A DNA stretch of 41,722 bases, from assembly GCA_963205265.1 (NCBI GenBank), contig CAUJJI010000025.1, forward strand, positions 1-41,722, given 5' to 3'. The notes below the pieces were generated by a model. It saw only the letters and a list, made by a program, of their open reading frames with translations. It ran no database searches and was not told the origin of the DNA. Both the position numbers and the translations under genes were made by a program. Below, one piece after another: positions 39,824 through 41,722 of the stretch (position 1 is the stretch's first letter; every line of letters begins with the position of its first letter). The stretch comes from Pseudomonadota bacterium. Its GTDB lineage: Bacteria; Pseudomonadota; Alphaproteobacteria; Sphingomonadales; Sphingomonadaceae.

Positions 39824-39850
39824 GGGGGTCATCCCCTGGGGGTCATCCCC
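39824..39850. repeat. Short tandem repeat GGGGGTCATCCCC x2
   Basis: GGGGGTCATCCCC occurs at 39824-39836 and 39838-39850, each copy itself nearly palindromic (GGGG...CCCC). It lies 23 bases after astB and may fold as tandem hairpins that end the AST transcript. The remaining intergenic bases to 39973 hold no gene. Confidence 0.5.
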
Positions 39851-39973
39851 GCCGCCAGGGTCCATCCGGCTTGCCTGAGCCGGCAAGCTCCCGCAGTATC
39901 GCCTGGCGGCGATTGCGATAGGTTGCCGCCCGCCGGATGCGCCGAAACACCGCGGGCGACAGGGAGAGACAGG

Positions 39974-40477
39974 TTGAGCGAACTACCGGTGATCACCCGC
40001 CCGGCCGGGACTTTCGAGTGGGTCAAGGACCATCGCAAGCTCTACCTGCGCTCGGGCGGCGCGCAGGGCCACATCATGGATATCACCGGCGCCGGCGGCT
40101 ACCGCTTCGGCACCCATTGCATGATCCGCTACAAGGGGCGCAAGAGCGGCCGCACGCTGATCAACGCGCTGACCTACGGCGCGATCGGCGGCGAAGTGGT
40201 GATCTGCGCCTCGCGCGGCGGCGCCGACGAGCCGCCGCAGTGGTACCACAACATCCGGGCGAGCGGGACGATCGACTACCAGATCGCCACCCAGGCGTTC
40301 CGCGCCACCTGGCGCGAGCCCGAGGGGGCCGAGCGCGCGAAGGTCTGGGCCTACATGGTCGATTGCTATCCGTTCTACGCCACCTACCAGACCCGCACCA
40401 CGCGGGAGCTGCAGCTGGTGATGATGCAGTGCATCGAGGAAGTCCCCGTGTTCAGCGAGGCCGATCTCTCGGCATGA
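39974..40477 (+). CDS. DUF385/deazaflavin-dependent nitroreductase-family protein
   Basis: The 167-residue protein belongs to the Ddn/F420H2-dependent quinone reductase-like split-barrel family: YLRSGGAQGH, then LIRYKGRKSGRTLINALTYG-like residues (here MIRYKGRKSGRTLI), VICASRGGADEPPQWYHNI and YQTRTTRELQLVMM. The GRKSG and WYHNI motifs are diagnostic. Most sphingomonads do not make F420, so the cofactor could be FMN or another flavin. The start is TTG 39974 after GGGAGAG. It follows astB by 173 bases and may be independent. Confidence 0.85.
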   Translation: MSELPVITRPAGTFEWVKDHRKLYLRSGGAQGHIMDITGAGGYRFGTHCMIRYKGRKSGRTLINALTYGAIGGEVVICASRGGADEPPQWYHNIRASGTIDYQIATQAFRATWREPEGAERAKVWAYMVDCYPFYATYQTRTTRELQLVMMQCIEEVPVFSEADLSA

Positions 40478-40616
40478 TGGCGCCGCTGCGGTTCTGGCGC
40501 ATCTGCTAACACGCTCGGCGCCGGAGAGCCTTGCCAGCGCGAGGCCGATCGGTGAACCTGCCTGCCGAGCCGCCGGGCCGGGCACGGATGCGGCGCGAAC
40601 GCCACGGGAGAGAAGC

Positions 40617-41570
40617 ATGATCAGCGTTACCCCGCTTACCGACAGCACGCCGCTGCTGGGCGACGGCAAGGCCCTGCGCCAGCGGTGGGACGAGGACGGC
40701 ACGCTCTATTTCCGCGGCGTGATCGACCGCGACCTGATGGCCTGGGCCGAGCAGCACTATCGCGAGGCGCTCGCCGCCGAGGAGCTGATCGATCTCGCCG
40801 TCGAGGCCCCGGTCTGGACCGGCAAGGCCAGCGACACCTGGCGCCCCTGCGACGCGATCGGCACGACGGTCTGGCACGAGGTGGTCAAGCAGGAGGCGCT
40901 CAACGCCATCCTCCACGAGCTGTTCCAGGCCGATGCCGCCTGGCTGCCGATCGTCGCGCACCGCTCGGCCTTTCCCAGCGGGCCGCTGAAGGAGGGCGAG
41001 GACATCTTCGCCGGCCAGCACCAGGACGCCTTCTACAACGAGGGGATGAACTCGACGATCTGCTGGATGCCGGTGCGCGACATCGCCGACATGAGCTGTG
41101 GGACTTTCGCCCTGGCGCCGGGCACGCACCGCCGCGGCATCCTGCACAGCAAGGACTTGCCGAACTACCGCATCCCGGACGGCGCCGTCGGCAAGCACGA
41201 GTGGCGCTCGGCCGCCTACCGCGTCGGCGACGTGGTGATCTTCCGCGACGACACGGTCCATGCCGCGCTGCCCAACCTGTCGAACGCCTTCCGCCTGTCG
41301 ATCGACCTGCGCGTCGGCTCGTCGCTGGCGCCGCAGCCGGTGGGCGGCACCGTCGAGAGCGTCGACGGCCGCAGCGTCACCATCCGCGAGGACGAGACCG
41401 GCGCGCTGGTCACCGTCACCGTCGACGACGATACCTACATCCGCGACATGAACCCCCATCCGCGCATCCCGACCGACGAGGTCGGGCGCGTCGCCTGGCC
41501 CGGCGCGCGCGTCCTCGCCATGGCCGGCAAGGACCGCAAGGCGACCGTCCTGCGCCGCAACCGCTATTGA
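40617..41570 (+). CDS. Phytanoyl-CoA dioxygenase (PhyH) family protein
   Basis: The 317-residue protein is a non-haem Fe(II)/2-oxoglutarate oxygenase. The facial triad is visible as His135-x-Asp137 (GQHQDAFYN) and His215 (DDTVHAALPN), with Arg226 (FRLSIDLR) as the 2-oxoglutarate ligand. GTFALAPGTHRRG is also typical. The C-terminal 80 residues form an extra beta-rich unit (VESVDGRSVTIREDE, then VTVTVDDDTYIRDM) beyond the standard fold. GGGAGAGAAG precedes the ATG. Substrate unknown; a free amino acid is possible given the neighbours. The 139-base spacer before it has no gene. Confidence 0.87.
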   Translation: MISVTPLTDSTPLLGDGKALRQRWDEDGTLYFRGVIDRDLMAWAEQHYREALAAEELIDLAVEAPVWTGKASDTWRPCDAIGTTVWHEVVKQEALNAILHELFQADAAWLPIVAHRSAFPSGPLKEGEDIFAGQHQDAFYNEGMNSTICWMPVRDIADMSCGTFALAPGTHRRGILHSKDLPNYRIPDGAVGKHEWRSAAYRVGDVVIFRDDTVHAALPNLSNAFRLSIDLRVGSSLAPQPVGGTVESVDGRSVTIREDETGALVTVTVDDDTYIRDMNPHPRIPTDEVGRVAWPGARVLAMAGKDRKATVLRRNRY

Positions 41571-41581
41571 TGGGCTCTAGG

Positions 41582-41662
41582 CGTCGTCCCGGGGACGACG
41601 CCGGGGCCGTTGCGACATTCCCTGTCGTCCCGGCGAAAGCCGGGACCGCTGTGATCTTGGCC
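41582..41662. repeat. Intergenic palindromic repeat (copy C)
   Basis: CGTCGTCCC (41582-41590) pairs with GGGACGACG (41592-41600), and a second GTCGTCCCGG unit follows at about 41624. The segment 41640-41662 matches 22 of 23 bases of copy B (10249-10271) in inverted orientation. It follows the PhyH gene stop by 12 bases. Confidence 0.75.
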
Positions 41663-41674
41663 GGACGCTTCATA

Positions 41675-41718
41675 TTCGTCACCCTGAACTCGTTCGTCAC
41701 CCTGAACTCGTTTCAGGG
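41675..41718. repeat. Tandem 18-bp repeat ending in a hairpin
   Basis: TTCGTCACCCTGAACTCG occurs twice without a gap (41675-41692 and 41693-41710). The second copy runs into CCCTGAA-CTCGT-TTCAGGG (41700-41718), a perfect 7-bp hairpin. This is the form of a dispersed REP-like element; the window ends within it. Confidence 0.7.
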
Positions 41719-41722
41719 CCCA

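Noticed and set aside
1..41722. CRISPR arrays, prophage or transposase genes
   Set aside because: No regularly spaced identical repeats of CRISPR size and no transposase, integrase or phage structural motif in any translated frame that I examined.

Overview
The window is high-GC, gene-dense DNA from an alphaproteobacterium, most likely a sphingomonad (order Sphingomonadales, Novosphingobium/Sphingomonas-like). This rests on gene content, not on a marker gene. The clues are a TonB-dependent receptor of the sphingomonad type with a Gly/Pro-rich barrel insert, a CC0125/CC1285-type lipoprotein, a CXXC-containing CnoX/YbbN, HisKA_2-type signalling, and clusters of tiny overlapping genes. No replication origin, CRISPR array, intact insertion sequence or prophage is visible. 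The only RNA gene I can support is tRNA-Gly(GCC) near the left edge; beyond it lies a non-coding strip of tandem hairpins that may be an integration boundary.

Layout. (1) 0.3-9.3 kb is housekeeping: tRNA-Gly, a CnoX-like chaperone, a Lon-substrate-binding-domain protein, a minus-strand run (queuosine-precursor transporter, argB, lipoprotein, yggT, folD, exported protein), a CNT nucleoside transporter, small envelope proteins and a MAPEG protein. (2) 9.4-19.7 kb is accessory and signalling: an SDR without its catalytic tyrosine, a 350-bp repeat-rich strip holding a strong promoter with no gene behind it, a HisKA_2 sensor kinase, a six-gene operon of 42-116-residue proteins joined mostly by ATGA overlaps, a VIT1/CCC1-like protein, a single-domain response regulator, a SleB-type cell-wall hydrolase and several exported or lipoproteins of unknown role. 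(3) 19.7-25.7 kb holds a Cds1-like PLP enzyme, then on the other strand a FecI-like ECF sigma factor, an exported isoaspartyl peptidase/asparaginase and a TonB-dependent receptor. (4) 25.7-41.6 kb is an amino-acid catabolic island: a lysine module (saccharopine/lysine dehydrogenase family + alpha-aminoadipate semialdehyde dehydrogenase, with a divergent Lrp regulator); fumarylacetoacetase with a divergent Lrp regulator; a tight operon of indoleamine 2,3-dioxygenase, threonine dehydratase and a DUF1338 2-oxoadipate dioxygenase/decarboxylase; and, divergent from it, an arginine succinyltransferase (AST) operon astD-M20 hydrolase-astA-astB, followed by a DUF385-type oxidoreductase and a PhyH-family dioxygenase.

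How the parts fit. The lysine module would make 2-aminoadipate, whose transamination gives 2-oxoadipate, the known substrate of the DUF1338 enzyme HglS. In animals tryptophan also drains to 2-oxoadipate, and here an IDO-type dioxygenase shares the operon with the DUF1338 gene. A shared 2-oxoadipate funnel is therefore a testable inference. The AST operon lacks astE and astC; an M20 metallohydrolase sits where astE would be expected. The two Lrp/AsnC regulators probably control their divergent neighbours; paired TGCG-N7-CGCA palindromes between fah and its Lrp gene are good operator candidates. The least understood unit is the six-gene mini-protein operon at 12.3-13.7 kb, which encodes a protein resembling the MbcA/ParS/Xre antitoxin domain without any toxin gene nearby.
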